From NCBI GenBank assembly GCA_030220185.1, contig JASPKZ010000422.1:815001-879000 (forward strand): a DNA stretch of 64,000 nucleotides, written 5' to 3'. Shown piece after piece: positions 22,483 to 33,876 of the stretch; within the stretch, counting starts at the first letter, position 1; the number at the start of each line of letters is the position of its first letter. Origin of the DNA: Diploptera punctata. Taxonomy: Eukaryota; Arthropoda; Insecta; Blattodea; Blaberidae. The translations under genes and the position numbers were made by a program. Under the pieces are notes generated by a model. It did no database searches. It had not been told where the DNA came from and was given only the letters and a program-made list of their open reading frames with translations.

Positions 22483-22975
22483 TTTTTTTTTAATTTTTTT
22501 TATTTACATATATGCTACAACCCGTGTTTCACCAATGGTATATCATGGGATATTTACAGTTTTACAATTGTCCAATTATTGTTCTAGTTGTTCTTGTAGT
22601 TGACGGAAGATCCTCGTAAGAAATTCTGCAACGTTGACTGTGTTAAAGTGGAACTTGAGAATATTTGGCGGAGTAGCAATTTGTAGTATAGCTGGTCGAT
22701 CTCTGGAGAACATGTTGCATTCAGTCATCAGATGGTGGGCCGTCTGCAGTGATTTTTCTGGGCAGTTGCAATAAGGTGAAGCAGTTTTGTTCATTTTGTG
22801 TAGGTAGGATTTAAATAGTCCATGGTTGGTGAGAAAGTGTGTGGTTATATAGTTAGGCCATAGAGATAGAGAGAGAGAGTCTATAAGGTATATTGGGGAT
22901 GAACATTTTGGTATGGAAGGCTTCATTTGATTTGGTATAAATTAAATTCCAGATTGTTTCATAGTATTATTTTAA
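22483..22975 (-). mobile_element. LINE 3' end inserted in the Tc1/mariner-group element
   Basis: Minus strand. An A/T-rich 3' tail (A-run at 22482-22500) follows a 117-codon frame (22576-22926) with NYITTHFLTNHGLFKSYLHK and a C-N-C...AHHLMTEC zinc-knuckle-like end, as at the C-terminus of RNase H-bearing LINEs of the I/R1/LOA type. The 5' boundary near 22975 is estimated from where transposase homology resumes. Confidence 0.75.
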
Positions 22976-23339
22976 TACCCTAGAAGCCGGTCATTCAGAT
23001 GTTCCCGAACATGCAAATGCCAATGAGGAGGTGCTCCATCTTGCTGGAAAAGATATTCATTGCCTTCTTCTTGTTCCGGTTGTGGAAATAACCACTCAGA
23101 GAGCATGTCAAGAGAATTTGCACCGTTGACAGTGGCCTCTAGAAAAAAAAAAATGGGTCATAGACTTTAAGTTTCGATATGGCACAAAAGACATTCAACT
23201 TTAGGGGAGTCTCTTTCAACTTCCACAATGGTGTTTGGATTCTCACTCCCCCAAGTCCTAACATTATGCCTGTTCACTTTTCCACTAACGTGGCTTATCA
23301 CTAAAAATTATTTTTTTGACAGTTCTTTATTATCCTCCA

Positions 23340-23640
23340 TTAGTGCCACGAAATGCTCGGAGAAACTAATCGCTTTGCATGGTCATCAGATTTCAACTTA
23401 TGCACTAATTGGAGTTTGTAGGGGTGGAACTTCAGTCGTGTACGTAGGATCTTAGATACGGTGGATTTAGGGATGTTTGACTGTTGACTAGCTCTACGGA
23501 CAGACTTCTTGGGACTATGCACAAATGCCTCCCGCACTTGATCCACAATTCCTGCATCGACAGATGGTCTCCCTGAATGGCATTTCCTTTGATTACATAT
23601 GCACGATCCACAAAATCACGGTACCACTTCAAAATTGACT
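23340..23640 (-). pseudogene. Transposase N-terminal DNA-binding part
   Basis: Two frames in order: KWYRDFVDRAYV, then DQVREAFVHSPKKSVRRA, IPKSTVSKILRTRLKFHPYK and LQLVHKL. This matches the paired helix-turn-helix region of the intact transposase (KWYTQFR...VRTCFVRSPQKS...VWRILRKRLQMKPYHLQLV). The frame break makes it non-functional. Confidence 0.8.
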
Positions 23641-24784
23641 TGTGTGTGGGAGCCTGATGTTGAAACCTTCACATAAAAGCACCCTGGACCAGCGCCGGAC
23701 TCTGCGTGGTGTGATATGCCAAAACACGCCAACTACGTTCTTGGGGGTTCGCCATAACTCCTTAAAACATATTTCATCACTTTAATAACATAATTTCTAA
23801 ATCACAGAAAACAAACATTCACATTTATCCCATCAATGTTAAAACATGTGAATTTGAGACCCATTTTCTCAGGAACTACTAGATGGATTGTAATGAAATT
23901 TTTATAGCATATTAAATGAGGCTTGTAAAGACCACTGAACCTCAGACAAACTTGTATCCAAATATTTATGTCCTATATATTTTTTTGCCACTAGTCTCTT
24001 TTTTTTATTTGAAAAATACTTTTAAAAATCATAAGTGAGGATCCATACATGAGATCATCATGATTGTGGTTCCACAGCTTTAGTCTAACTACGTTTACAG
24101 CCTGTAAAAAATTCATGTAATAAATATCTGTAATAGTTCCTGGGATAGTGGGGCAAATGTTCGAAAATTCTCACTTTCGAGAAAACAAGGTTTTAAAAGT
24201 ACAGTATAATGATAATATAGGCTGACAGCTGCCAATAAGAAAATAATTAACGCAGTTATAATTGGTGTTCAGTAAAAAAATCATACAGAAATGTTCAGAA
24301 AAGAAGAGACTAATTATGGATCTTTTTTTTCTTTCAAATGTTGTCCTACCGTCTTACCTTAACCTGTCTGCTAAATATCCAACAATGAAACCATGCCGAC
24401 TACAAAAAACATGATTAAATTTAGTTTAGTTTCTGTATTGTTGTCCATTATTCTCCATTGTTTACATTGTTAACATGCTCAACACTTCTTGAGTTTCTCT
24501 GTTCATTGTCACCAATTTCATTTAGATACGATTATCCAAAGCGACGTAGTAGTAGTTTAAAGTATGATACTATATTAATGGACACGTTGTACAGTCAGAC
24601 CATTTCTGACTATATATTTCAGTTGTGATTTTGTGAATTGGTTGACGCTATTATAATGGTCCACACTTTGAATATTACTTTTATTGGTATTTTATCTCAA
24701 ATAACCAAATTATATTCAATATTACAAAAAATCTGCCTTTTTTAAATATATTTTTTTAAAAATACATTATTGAATGTTGATGTA

Positions 24785-25652
24785 CAGTAAAAGCTGCTTA
24801 TTCGCGGGGTATTGGTTCCGCAAATATGCCGCGAATACAGAAACCGCGAATATGGTATGGTAATTTGTTTAGGTATATAGAGAATACGTTCCAAGGTTCC
24901 AAAATAAAAAAAAAATAAAAATAAAATGAATTAATGAGAGATTTTGAACAATTTCTATTAATTATTACTGTTAGTATTAGGCAAGGGCTTAAAGAACTTA
25001 GTAATTTTTTTCCTATTTTGCGGCTTTTAAAAGTTCTTTCAAGTCAGATTGATATTCAGCTGTGATTTCAGCGATAGAATTCCTTATTTTGTCTTCGGAT
25101 TTATTGATGAATCGTACAGTTGATTCATTAACATTGAAAAAGATTGATATAGACGCGAAACGACTGGCCAACGCGTAAACAGCCAATCATTTCTGTTTTT
25201 ACTTTAAGCGACAACAGTACTTTTTTCCGCTTCGGAACTAATTTTCTTTCCTTTCACTCGACATTATAAATTGGCAACAAAGCAGAAGAGACACGTGTTA
25301 TTCAATCAAAATTATTGCAACGAATGACAAGTTGAAACAATAAAACACCGATCGTGGCTAGGACGGCATTTATCAACGGACATAGCGGCACGAGAAATGC
25401 GGCGGTGGCTTTGAAAATAAGGTTTGTTTTACTTTGATATTAATATGTTCATTTGGTTTCAATCACTCTGTGTAAGAGCCACCTTGGCACGTGCCTGCAG
25501 TAAAAAACGTTGTCGATGCGTTAATAAAGGATACTAATCCTAATATACCGACTGGATCCGCGAACAAAGACATTTTTAGCCGCGAATACAGGAACTGTGT
25601 CGCATTTTTTCACCCTTTGAATAAGGGAATCGCGAATAAGGAGCTTTTACTG
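24785..25652 (-). mobile_element. Short pogo-like element, copy 1
   Basis: 868 bp, TA on both sides, inverted ends CAGTAAAAGCTGCTTATTCGC and the reverse of GCGAATAAGGAGCTTTTACTG. Inside is a minus-strand remnant of the transposase N-terminus only (25013-25264), so it is a deletion derivative that needed a helper. The second copy is 54163-56483. Confidence 0.85.
25013..25264 (-). pseudogene. pogo-type transposase N-terminal HTH remnant
   Basis: Starts at an ATG (25262-25264). After a stop and frame shifts it reads SLKVKTEMIG and then NESTVRFINKSEDKIRNSI, which matches the centromere-binding-protein-B-like helix-turn-helix of pogo/Tigger proteins (usually ESTVR.I.K.E.KI). It ends at a stop at 25013-25015 after KELLKAAK. 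The catalytic domain has been deleted. Confidence 0.7.
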
Positions 25653-26659
25653 TATTAAAAATAATGTAATTCGACATAATATAAAAAATTCTTTACAAGA
25701 ATTGAAAGTTTTTTTTTTTCGAATTCGTTTCGAAATTCCGATCTTGAATCATTCTTAATTTTACTTTGCATTGTAATGTAAATAACTGTATTAGAAATCG
25801 CTTATAATTTAATCATCTTTCAGGCTCGTTGAAGAACCGCAAACCTGAATATAGAGGCCTCTGTGCAAAATTTATCCACCGTTTCCCATGCAAGTAATAC
25901 TTAGCTTGCACAGTAGGTGTCTCACTGAGGCGATATGCCGACCTCATATCACTCTTTGACATCTTGAGGTAAATAAGCGTAACTAAATTAGATTCGTTAA
26001 AACACCCCCTCTAGGGAGGACCCTAATCCCCACACGTGGAAGTACATGTCATATAGATAGATATTTAATCATCGCCAATAACATCACGTTCAATTAGACT
26101 ATTTGGCCTATTTCGTCTTCGAACAGACTGATATTATTTGTTCTTGCCATCTCCTTCGAGGCTGTTTGCAATTTAATAATGATTATAATTATTGTGATAC
26201 GAGCTTTTATAGATATGTATAAACCGGAATCTTCCATTTCTTTTCCGTATACAACTTTTTCACATCTTAACGGTTTCAGGGAACTCGTTGTGGAGGCATT
26301 TGTCTAGATTGAGCCATCCGGTTGTCACGCCCTCGCTGTCTGCCTGGATTTGATACAACATACACAAGATAGAAATTATTCAAACAGAACAAATTTATCT
26401 GTTTACAGAGTAGTTGCAGACAAGCCATTTGAGAAAGGAATCCCAGGGTTGTATACGAAAAATACCTGAGTTTTCAGATTAAATGAAGTGTATAATTAAA
26501 ATGAAGTGTATAATTTAAAATTAATGCTTTAAAGCATAGTATTAAGTAATTCCGAAGGAATGAAACAGGATGTACCGATGAACAGGTTTTTGAAAAATTT
26601 TACAAATATTTATCGAAGCTATTTACTGGACACAGAAAATGACCTTGATCATTTTGATT
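25653..26659. other. No recognised feature
   Basis: No coding signal. A short duplicated AATGAAGTGTATAATT occurs near 26480-26520. Confidence 0.45.
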
Positions 26660-27036
26660 GATTCACGTTGGCCAAGCTCAGGACATGGGTGCTCCCCTAG
26701 TGGGAAGTTTTTTAACCAGATTAATTTAGTTATGTTTATTTCCCTACATATGGTTTTTACATCGCCTATAGAAGACGTCTAGTATGAAACTAAGGTGATA
26801 CTTGGATGGAGGAAGATCGTTAAATTTTACTCAGATGCCTTTTTGTTCAGACTTGAGATTCTCTCACGAGCCTGAAAGTCTTCAGACTCGGGACCACGGC
26901 TTAAAATTTTTCCCGGAGGACTCATTACTTGGATTTTTTCATCCTAAAAATCTATCGACCTCGGCAGGGGTTGAACTCGCACCCTCAGGACTAGAGGCAG
27001 GGAAAATAACCAGGAGACCACCGCGGCCGACGAAAC
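26660..27036 (-). mobile_element. SINE-D copy
   Basis: Minus strand: tRNA-like head ending near 27036 (box B-like GCGAGTTCAACCCC), then TAGGATGAAAAAATCC, GAAGACTTTCAGGCTCGTG, a TAAAATTTAAC block and, at the 3' end, GGAGCACCCATGTCCTGAGC. Same order at 43868-44320. Confidence 0.75.
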
Positions 27037-27048
27037 TGACCATGGCAA

Positions 27049-27135
27049 AACACACACACGCACACACATGCACATCACATACATGCACGCACGCACATAC
27101 ACACCACATACACACGCGCGCGCGCACACACACAC
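27049..27135. repeat. (CA)n-rich microsatellite
   Basis: Imperfect CACACA with CATACA, CACGCA and a CGCGCGCGCG core. Histidine-rich frames over it are artefacts. Confidence 0.9.
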
Positions 27136-27199
27136 AAGTGATTCCAAATTCTAGCGACAAGTTGTTCAAGGATGTTGTTTTGAGAATTTTGATACTGTC

Positions 27200-27539
27200 A
27201 TTGATAATTCACAGGCGTATGGTATTTCAACGTAATGGGACACCATCACATTTTGCAGAGAATGTTAAGGAATACCTTGACAAAGATGGATTGGTCGTGG
27301 TGATCTTGTTCCATTGCCAGCACGATTACGAGATCTGACAGCTACGGACTTTTCTTTCTGGGATCACGTGAAGAACCCGGTGTACGTGTCGAAACGTGTA
27401 TGGAGATGATTGATAGGATTGTAGGAGGTACTATGTTGTGCGTCAATATTTTGTGAAGTTAGACAGTCCTTGAGGTGTCGCTGTAAAGTTTGTCGTGATT
27501 ATGACGGTGGACACTTTCAACAACTACTTTAAATTGTGT
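27200..27539 (+). pseudogene. mariner-group transposase C-terminus
   Basis: MVFQRNGTPSHFAENVKEYL carries an altered second catalytic motif (RNG where D-G is usual). After a frame change come IGRGDLVPLPARL, DLTATDFSFWDHVKNPVYV, then stops, and finally RCRCKVCRDYDGGHFQQLL before a stop. The order matches the last third of the group that includes 49217-50272, from another family. Dead, with no inverted ends found. Confidence 0.75.
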
Positions 27540-27699
27540 AACAGTGTAATTTGGAAACTATCATTCCGAATAAACATTGTAATTACTCGATAATGAGCCA
27601 CCAGAGGTCATTACTTCCCTATATGAAAAAACCCAGAAAACGTATGTGAACAACTTAAAGTTTGTCGGTAGAGTTTGGATTCAACCTACATACAATGTG

Positions 27700-27778
27700 T
27701 GTGAGACAACGCCCTTGCGGCCGAATTTTTTTTCGGAACCAAACTAGGCGTACAGCTATTAATTAAGAAAAGTACATA
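27700..27778 (+). repeat. Rep-X copy 3, left part
   Basis: Left portion of a Rep-X copy split by the mariner at 27779-29001. The right portion resumes at 29002. Shared blocks include GGAACCAAACTAGGCGTACA. Confidence 0.55.
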
Positions 27779-29001
27779 GGGCACTAGGAAAGTTTTGCAA
27801 TACGGGCATACTTTTTATGATCTCTCAAAATATCTTCTACCACACTCAGTACACATTCATATGTCGAGACCAATTACTGAACCATTGCTTCCATTTTCCT
27901 TCGGATAGCTCCGTCAGTTCGTTGTCCCATGCTGTCAAAAGCACCTTTTGCGAAGGGAAACGCTTTCCTTTCAGCTTCAGTTTAACTTCTCGGAACAGTC
28001 CAATGTCACGAGGAGCAAGATCTGGACTGTAGGGAGGATCTTCAAGCAGCGGAAATTTCTATTTCTTCAAGAACTCCACGGTATCACTGGCCCCATGGGC
28101 ATGTGCATTATCATGATGCAGCATCCATGTGACCAGCCTTGACCTTGGGCGGAGTTTCTTCAGCGATGCAATCATCTTTGGCAGGCATTCTTCTGTGTGC
28201 CATTTCGCAGTGACTGTGCGTTGTATTTGCATTATAACCCGTTCCAAAAACCCACTTGTGGTGAAGAATACGGTTTTCATTCTCTTGTTCACTGATCATG
28301 ATTTTCTCACTGCCACTGGCGTACCCTCGTCTTCAAATAGCCACACTTTGTTCTGGCTTTCCTTTCGACGCCATAGTAATACAGTCATGTTTTGTCTTCT
28401 GTGACGATGCTGTATACGTTAGGAGAAGACCCGTTATTAAATTTTTTCAACATCATTTTGCACCATTTGCCAGGAGTGCCCTTTTGCCCCTCAGTAAGTG
28501 CACGTGGCACCCACAGTGAACAAACCTTCTTAACATGAAGATGCTCATGAATGGCTTGTGCAAGAATGTGGAGGGACTCTTCTATCTGCTGGTAGGTTAT
28601 TCGCTTCTCTATCTCCAGCAGTTTCTTCACAGCGTTGATGTTCTTGTTGACAACTGACTCGACCGACCGCCCTGAACAAGGATCAGATGTTCCCTTTTTC
28701 AATTCTCTGTACCATCAGAATATGGTCGTGGGATGTGGACAATCATTCCCCAATACAGGAACCATCTCCTCAAAGCACTGATCTGCAGTCAGACCACGAG
28801 TATCGAATAATGGCACTGTACTGAAGTTAGGACCGCCCTGAGATTTTTACAAACTTTCACTTCTGCTGCTAAACTAAAACTGCATCTGCGGACAAATGAT
28901 CCCCCAATTTTATATTTCTTTGAACCTCTCTTCCTTCCCACAGAGGCGCCAGGCCTGACCGGCCTTGGATTATTGCGTATTGCAAAACTTTCCTAGTGCC
29001 C
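27779..29001 (-). mobile_element. mariner (DD34D) element with perfect 26-bp inverted ends
   Basis: 1223 bp. The ends (27779-27804 and 28976-29001) are exact inverted copies beginning GGGCACTAGGAAAGTTTTGC. TA precedes the left end but TT follows the right one, so the target duplication has mutated. It interrupts Rep-X, whose sequence continues on both sides. Confidence 0.9.
27820..28830 (-). pseudogene. mariner transposase, decayed
   Basis: In order on the minus strand: GLTADQCFEEMVPVLGND and WWYRELKKGTSDPCSGR (DNA-binding part), KRITYQQIEESLHI, TEGQKGTPGKWCKMMLKKF, VTEDKT (first Asp motif, normally GDE), WLFEDEG, HHDNAHAH (second Asp), PPYSPDLAPRD (third Asp, 34 residues after the second) and KWKQWFSNWSRHMNVY before the stop. 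At least two frameshifts and an internal stop (between FLKK and KFPLLED) inactivate it. Intact relatives bind the inverted ends and insert at TA. Confidence 0.85.
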
Positions 29002-29435
29002 TTTGTAAGAGTTAACTAGCAAAATCGGAACATTACTCCTAATGTATTTACCTGAAAAAAATCTCGCTCTGACGAGAGCAATTTTAGAATTTTCGCAGCG
29101 AAACTCAGTATATCCAAAAATCAGATAAATGAGACCATAAGAAGTGGGGATTTACCTGAAACTCGAAATTTTAAAAATAGCTGCCATGTTTTTCTCGCAA
29201 CGAATCTTGCATGTAACATAAATAAGGAAACTAATATCGAGTTCATTAAACAGCAAAATCGGTTCATGTAGGGATTAACTATAAAACTGAAATTCAATGG
29301 GAAAAGTTTTCAAAGTTCCACCGAGTGCAATAAAACATGGCAATTGGTAAATACGATTTAACTATAAAAAGGAATATATATTCCGTAAAGTCAAAATCGA
29401 ACCATAAATTGGATTTACTGAAGAATTCGCTTTTT
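29002..29435 (+). repeat. Rep-X copy 3, right part
   Basis: Continues after the mariner with GTTAACTAGCAAAATCGG, CATAAGAAGTGGGGATTTACC and GCTGCCATGTTTTTCTCGC. A second AGCAAAATCGG block at about 29255 suggests internal repetition. Confidence 0.55.
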
Positions 29436-30437
29436 ATATGCAGTTCTTGGACGACGGACATTTTTTTTGTAAATTTTATTCGGGATGTCTTTAAAACTCC
29501 ATAATGAATCAGGTTACTTTTGTTCTCAATGTTGCTACTCTCACTTTTTTTCCTCGTTTACTAATTTTATTCAAAATAAAAATATCTCTTGAGGCGAGAA
29601 AGGAAGCAAAGTGGTCCAAGCAAGTTGATGATTATCTGCTTTGTTCCATCTGATTATTGTCTGTGATTTGCTCTGAGGTTTTGCAGTAAATTGTTATAAC
29701 TATAACCTTTGGTATTTTTATGTTAGTGTGGTGTGAAATGAACCCCTGCGGCTTCTGCAACCACTGAATGGATGAAGCTCATTCGTTTTGCCATTATATA
29801 ACGCTATTATAATATTCAATTTCCTGAGAGATGGTGCTCTCAACAGCTTTGTCTTGATATTCAAATTAATATTAGTTTATTTTTCATATACTCTTAAAAT
29901 TTCAATTGCTATTTTTTAAACGCTTAAACATCTGTCAGATCATGGGGTTTCGGGGGGATATCAGTAGGCTTTGTATATTTGCCCCTTTTTCTTCTTTCTT
30001 AAACAGCCCTCTTTCATTTTCAGCCTTTCTGAAGAAAACATTTATTTTAGATGGTAGAATGATCATTTCCAAATATCCAAGGTTATTTTATTTTATTTTT
30101 TTTCAGAATCTAAAAGTAATTAATACTGTTAGCATTGAAAAGAGAGTAAATTCTTGGAAGGGAGAAAAGTTGTGTATCCATTTATGTTATAGCGAAACAT
30201 TATTTAGAATATTGTATCTATACTCTATACCGTTAACTAAAAAAAGTCAATTGCATATGCGGATGTGAATTTGTGTGGACATTCTCAAGGCATCAGATAT
30301 AAAGGGCGGGAATAAAGGCAACTCAGATATGTGGATATAATTATTGTTAGAAGACAATGTCTCTGTAGAAGATGTCAAATAAGTATACAGAAACGAGACA
30401 CATTAAAATATTCAATGTAGAAGTTTTTTTTCTCTCC
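29436..30437. other. No recognised feature
   Basis: AT-rich. A 120-codon frame at 29906-30268 shows no domain or repeat match. Confidence 0.4.
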
Positions 30438-30745
30438 GTGGCGCGATAGGTTTAAAGGCCTTTGGCTTACCAGCTGGTTGCTGGCCTTATATCAAGACGT
30501 GTTAATCACAAACATAGGTGAAAGATCGTACAACCAGTATAGAGGTGGGTGGCGTGTGGTCAGGATGTCGGGACCTTATCCGCTGTAGCTGGTTTTCTCA
30601 ACCTGGAGCCGCTATTGTAACTATCCAAATTTCTTACGATGCTGGGTCGGCACCGGTTCCATACTGGCCAACATCTACGAGAAAATGTCTTCCATCGTGG
30701 GGCCACAAGTTCCGTAGTTCTGCATCATCGGCTACTGCGCGGGAC
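30438..30745 (-). mobile_element. SINE-A copy
   Basis: Reverse of the SINE-A order: GGCCTTTGGCTTACCAGCTG, GTGTTAATCAC, GTCAGGATGTCGG, GGCACCGGTTCCATACTGGC. The head region is degraded. Confidence 0.8.
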
Positions 30746-31044
30746 AGCCAAGTTAATTGATAATACTTAGCAGAGTGGAATCAAAGAGAATTAAAATTTA
30801 AAATTATTTAACTGAAATTATTTTTGTTATTAGTGTTCTACGGTTGAAATGAGGTGGATTTTGGAACGAATTAAAAAACCATTATTTCATAAAAAAAAGT
30901 ACATACCCGCAATTATATTTCATATGTATATATTTCTACATCTCACCACAAATAATAATAATAATAATAATTCTATAATAGAAAATATATCATACTATCA
31001 AATAAATAATTTTCTTGTAATATACCATGTAGATATATACCCCG

Positions 31045-31140
31045 TCCGTTTTGCGTGGGGACATGGGTGCTTCCTTCTGGGAGTTTCTTGCCGAGCAAAT
31101 TTATTGTTATGCTTTTTCTCCTACAGAGGTCAGGAAGATA
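31045..31140 (-). mobile_element. SINE-D fragment (3' part)
   Basis: GGGGACATGGGTGCTTCC and GGGAGTTTCTTGCCGAGC match the 3' region of SINE-D copies. The head part lies at 31722-31885, with SINE-F and Rep-Y between. Confidence 0.55.
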
Positions 31141-31231
31141 CAGATCAAAAAGTTTTTTTTTTCTAACGCCACCAGGTTGTCTGTTATGGCATATCTGGCT
31201 TTATCCCCTGGCGAAATTGTAATCCATTTCT

Positions 31232-31428
31232 TAGGTTCGGGCACCATGAAGGCGATGATATGATGGGTGATAAATGCTAATGAAGCACCAGGAGAGTTCT
31301 TAACCTAAATTCCAGACCATGGGCAACCACAGGAATAATTCCCTTTAAGCAAACATTCCTATAGCTTGACCGGGAATCGAACCCGGGACCTCATAAACAG
31401 TATTCAGAAACGCTGACCACTAGCCCAT
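31232..31428 (-). mobile_element. SINE-F copy
   Basis: Minus-strand tRNA-like head (box B GGGTTCGATTCCCGG near 31376-31390, box A-like GGCTAGTGGTCAGCG at the right end), then AGGGAATTATTCCTGTGG and a CCATCATATCATCG element. Aligns in reverse with 21228-21405. Confidence 0.75.
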
Positions 31429-31434
31429 GAAAAG

Positions 31435-31717
31435 TTCACGTCTATACTCGCACCATTTCACCGCACTCCCCTCCCACTATATCAAACAGCTGCTACGTTA
31501 AATTATCGAGTAGGGATGTTGCCAAACTTCCCCCATGGCCCTTGAATATTGAATAATGCAAGGCTGGAGTTGGGTTGACAACAATGGAGTGCAAATGCAA
31601 GAGAGTGAGGTAGAAAATAGAGAGAGAGATAGGAATGCAAGGACAAAAATGATTTGCCGAGGCAGAAAAGAAAGTAGGCTTTAGTTCGCATATCTTACGG
31701 GGGCACAGATCCGTTGG
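31435..31717. repeat. Rep-Y copy 1 (MITE-like)
   Basis: Matches 45224-45510 across CGCACTCCCCTCCCACTA, TGGCCCTTGAATATTGAATAA, TTTGCCGAGGCAGAAAAG and TTTAGTTCGCATATCTTA. Its right end, GGGGCACAGATCCGTTGG, is the inverse of the left end of the other copy, which suggests terminal inverted repeats. Confidence 0.65.
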
Positions 31718-31721
31718 CAAT

Positions 31722-31885
31722 TAAGTAGGAGAAGGCCGGTTACATTTTGCTCAGATGCACTGGAGGTTCTTTTAAAACCCGAAAATCATCTGTCTCGGGA
31801 TCCACAGTCGAAAGTTTCTTGGATTTTTGTATCCTAAAAAATCCGTCGATCCCGGCCGGGTTTGAACCCGCGACCAATTTCATAT
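31722..31885 (-). mobile_element. SINE-D fragment (tRNA-like head part)
   Basis: Minus strand: GGTCGCGGGTTCAAACCCGG (box B region), then GATTTTTTAGGATAC and GACAGATGATTTTCGGG. Aligns with the 5' half of the copies at 26660 and 43868. Confidence 0.7.
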
Positions 31886-32457
31886 TATGTCGAATTTAAT
31901 AATTCTAATGAATACTATTTAAATATTACTTTTAATTATGAGAAAAATGATCTAGTCACTACTCCCAATTTGACAAATTGTATTTATAATTGTTAAAAAT
32001 ATGTTCATGTAAAGCGATCAAGCAAAGGAAGTTGATGAGGAGAATGGAATATTTATACGTTTTTTGTTCAAAGAGAAGTACAACCTGGTATTTAATATAA
32101 TCATGATTTGTTCGTCCAATGACTTTTATTTGGTGCTAGTGGAACCTTATTTCCAATGGTTGCACAGTTTTTTAAACAACTTGGCATGCAGCAAAATACT
32201 CTGTTTTATTGTAAAAGTTAAAGCATTATATTTTATTCATTTGGTATTTTGCATCACCCTATATATAGAGATTCTACGTAAAACATTTATTTCACAATCT
32301 CCATATTAGTAGACCGACTTATTTTATTGTCAGTTGTTATGATTTAAGTTTACTTATTGTCATTGTTGTCCTTCTGAGGATCGACTCTTTCTCTCTTTCC
32401 TCATACCTGTAGTTGAAGACTTGAACATATTATGTACGTCCTTATCATTTATGTTGA
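31886..32457. other. No recognised feature
   Basis: AT-rich, with an 81-codon frame of low-complexity hydrophobic residues at 32064-32309. Confidence 0.4.
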
Positions 32458-32640
32458 ATGCGGTCGGTTCTGGTAGTTTCGAGGATTCTGACTAGGCCGG
32501 GGTCGTGGGAATTTTAAGGGCGTAAAACCCTTATTCGGAAGAGAGTATAGCCTTGGTCCCATGGCATAGATATACGGCACGCAAAAAAATCTTGTGTCTA
32601 AAAAAAGGCCTCTGAGCAAAATGTATTGGTCCATATTGTG
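32458..32640 (+). mobile_element. SINE-E-like fragment
   Basis: GCGGTCGGTTCTGGTAG, TTTTAAGGGCGTAAAACCC, TTCGGAAGAGAGTATAGCC. The order resembles the copies at 46052 and 61283. A tail-like GAGTTATCAAAAGCGTCGTT at 33070 may be its separated 3' end. Confidence 0.45.
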
Positions 32641-33774
32641 ACTAATTACTAAGCTTCACGGTTTTGTCGCCGGAATTATATTGGATCATGTACTTTCTTC
32701 TGGTACATTAATGACGTCAGTCAAAGGTACAAACAGGTTACATGAACACTATGGTTTTATGAACCAAAATTTGTTGTTTATATCGGAGCGCTGTGTTTGA
32801 GGAATTCGTTGTCATGCAAGTCAGTCGTGGAGAAAGGTACACGAGGAGAAAAGTGCCGCCAGGTATATCTAACTGCAGTTTTTTTTTTTTGTAAAATCTA
32901 TTAAAACTTAGTTGCCAGTGTGGTCATTAATCCTGAATGTTTTGTTCCACTGTTTAGATTCACAGTACTGTACAGCCCCTCACGAGTGAACTCCCTCCGA
33001 ATCAGGCAGTACTTCTCGATAAATTCAAAATCCGGTTTTGTGACAAAACCACGAATTCTGCTAATTACCTGAGTTATCAAAAGCGTCGTTAAGTATAAAT
33101 TCTAATACTAATGTATCGAATATCATTGTTCATGTACTTGTAAAATGACTTAAGTTTTATTTTATTAAAGGTACGTTCATTTTGTGAATGCCATTTTAAT
33201 TTTATTTTGCGGCCATTTTATTAGATGGTAAAATACTGAAATGATACACAGTATGAGGTGGAACTGATAGCCTTCGAAGTAGTACAGGTACCGCAAGTAG
33301 TATAAAATGCGAGAAATGCTGATAAGATAGGACAGAAATCTTTACTGCGTCAGTAGGAATTTGTGTGTTTGGCATCTCAATCCATAAACAGCGCGGTCAT
33401 GACCAACCTTGACCATTAACATAAATAGAACAAGCACAATGCGGACGAAGTTCACCAGTGCAAAACCGTTTCTGTATATTTTTTTACTATTCTTTTAAAT
33501 GTGATATGAATACTCTCTGCTTGCATTCAGAAGAGCCTTTAATTATCGAGCTGAAAACTTCATCGAATTAATGAGAGATACTGTTGAATTATTAGGCCAG
33601 TTTTGAATCATGAAGTCCTTAGTCCGAATTTCACTTTTCTTTTCCGGATTTCGCTACTTATCAAGTTGTGCTCAAATAGCTTTAGTGGATTACATTCTAG
33701 ACCGTATATTCAACATTTTGTATGGTAAGGGCTATAATCGGGATTTTTTTTCGCCGCCGATGGTGAGTACAATA
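32641..33774. other. No gene recognised
   Basis: AT-rich. Contains only the possible SINE-E tail at 33070-33095. Confidence 0.4.
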
Positions 33775-33830
33775 CGGATCTACATTGAGGATACGTTTCC
33801 TGGGTGAGAGTTTTCCTCACCTGTAAGCCA
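33775..33830 (+). mobile_element. SINE-B short fragment
   Basis: CGTTTCCTGGGTGAG, then TTTCCTCACCTGTAAG, the segment just after the SINE-B head. Confidence 0.5.
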
Positions 33831-33876
33831 TGCCAGAATAAATTATTTCGTCAATTTTGTTTCACAATAAAGTAAA

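Larger units (their letters stand above)
22054..24589 (-). mobile_element. Old Tc1/mariner-group element with ~105-bp inverted ends
   Basis: Both ends have TA outside (22052-22053 and 24590-24591). The inverted ends begin CACAGTGTCC / CAACGTGTCC and share ACTTTAAACTACTACTAC, ACGTCGCTTTGGATAATCGT and ATCTAAATGAAATT over about 105 bp. Inside are minus-strand transposase pieces at 23340-23640 and 22280-22450 and a LINE insertion at 22483-22975. A distant relative of the intact element at 49096-50444. Confidence 0.8.

Noticed and set aside
26802..27338. 178-codon plus-strand gene
   Set aside because: The frame runs antisense through a SINE-D copy, then a CA microsatellite, then only enters the transposase remnant at its end.
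28129..28519. Plus-strand frames of 91 and 73 codons
   Set aside because: Antisense of the mariner transposase remnant.
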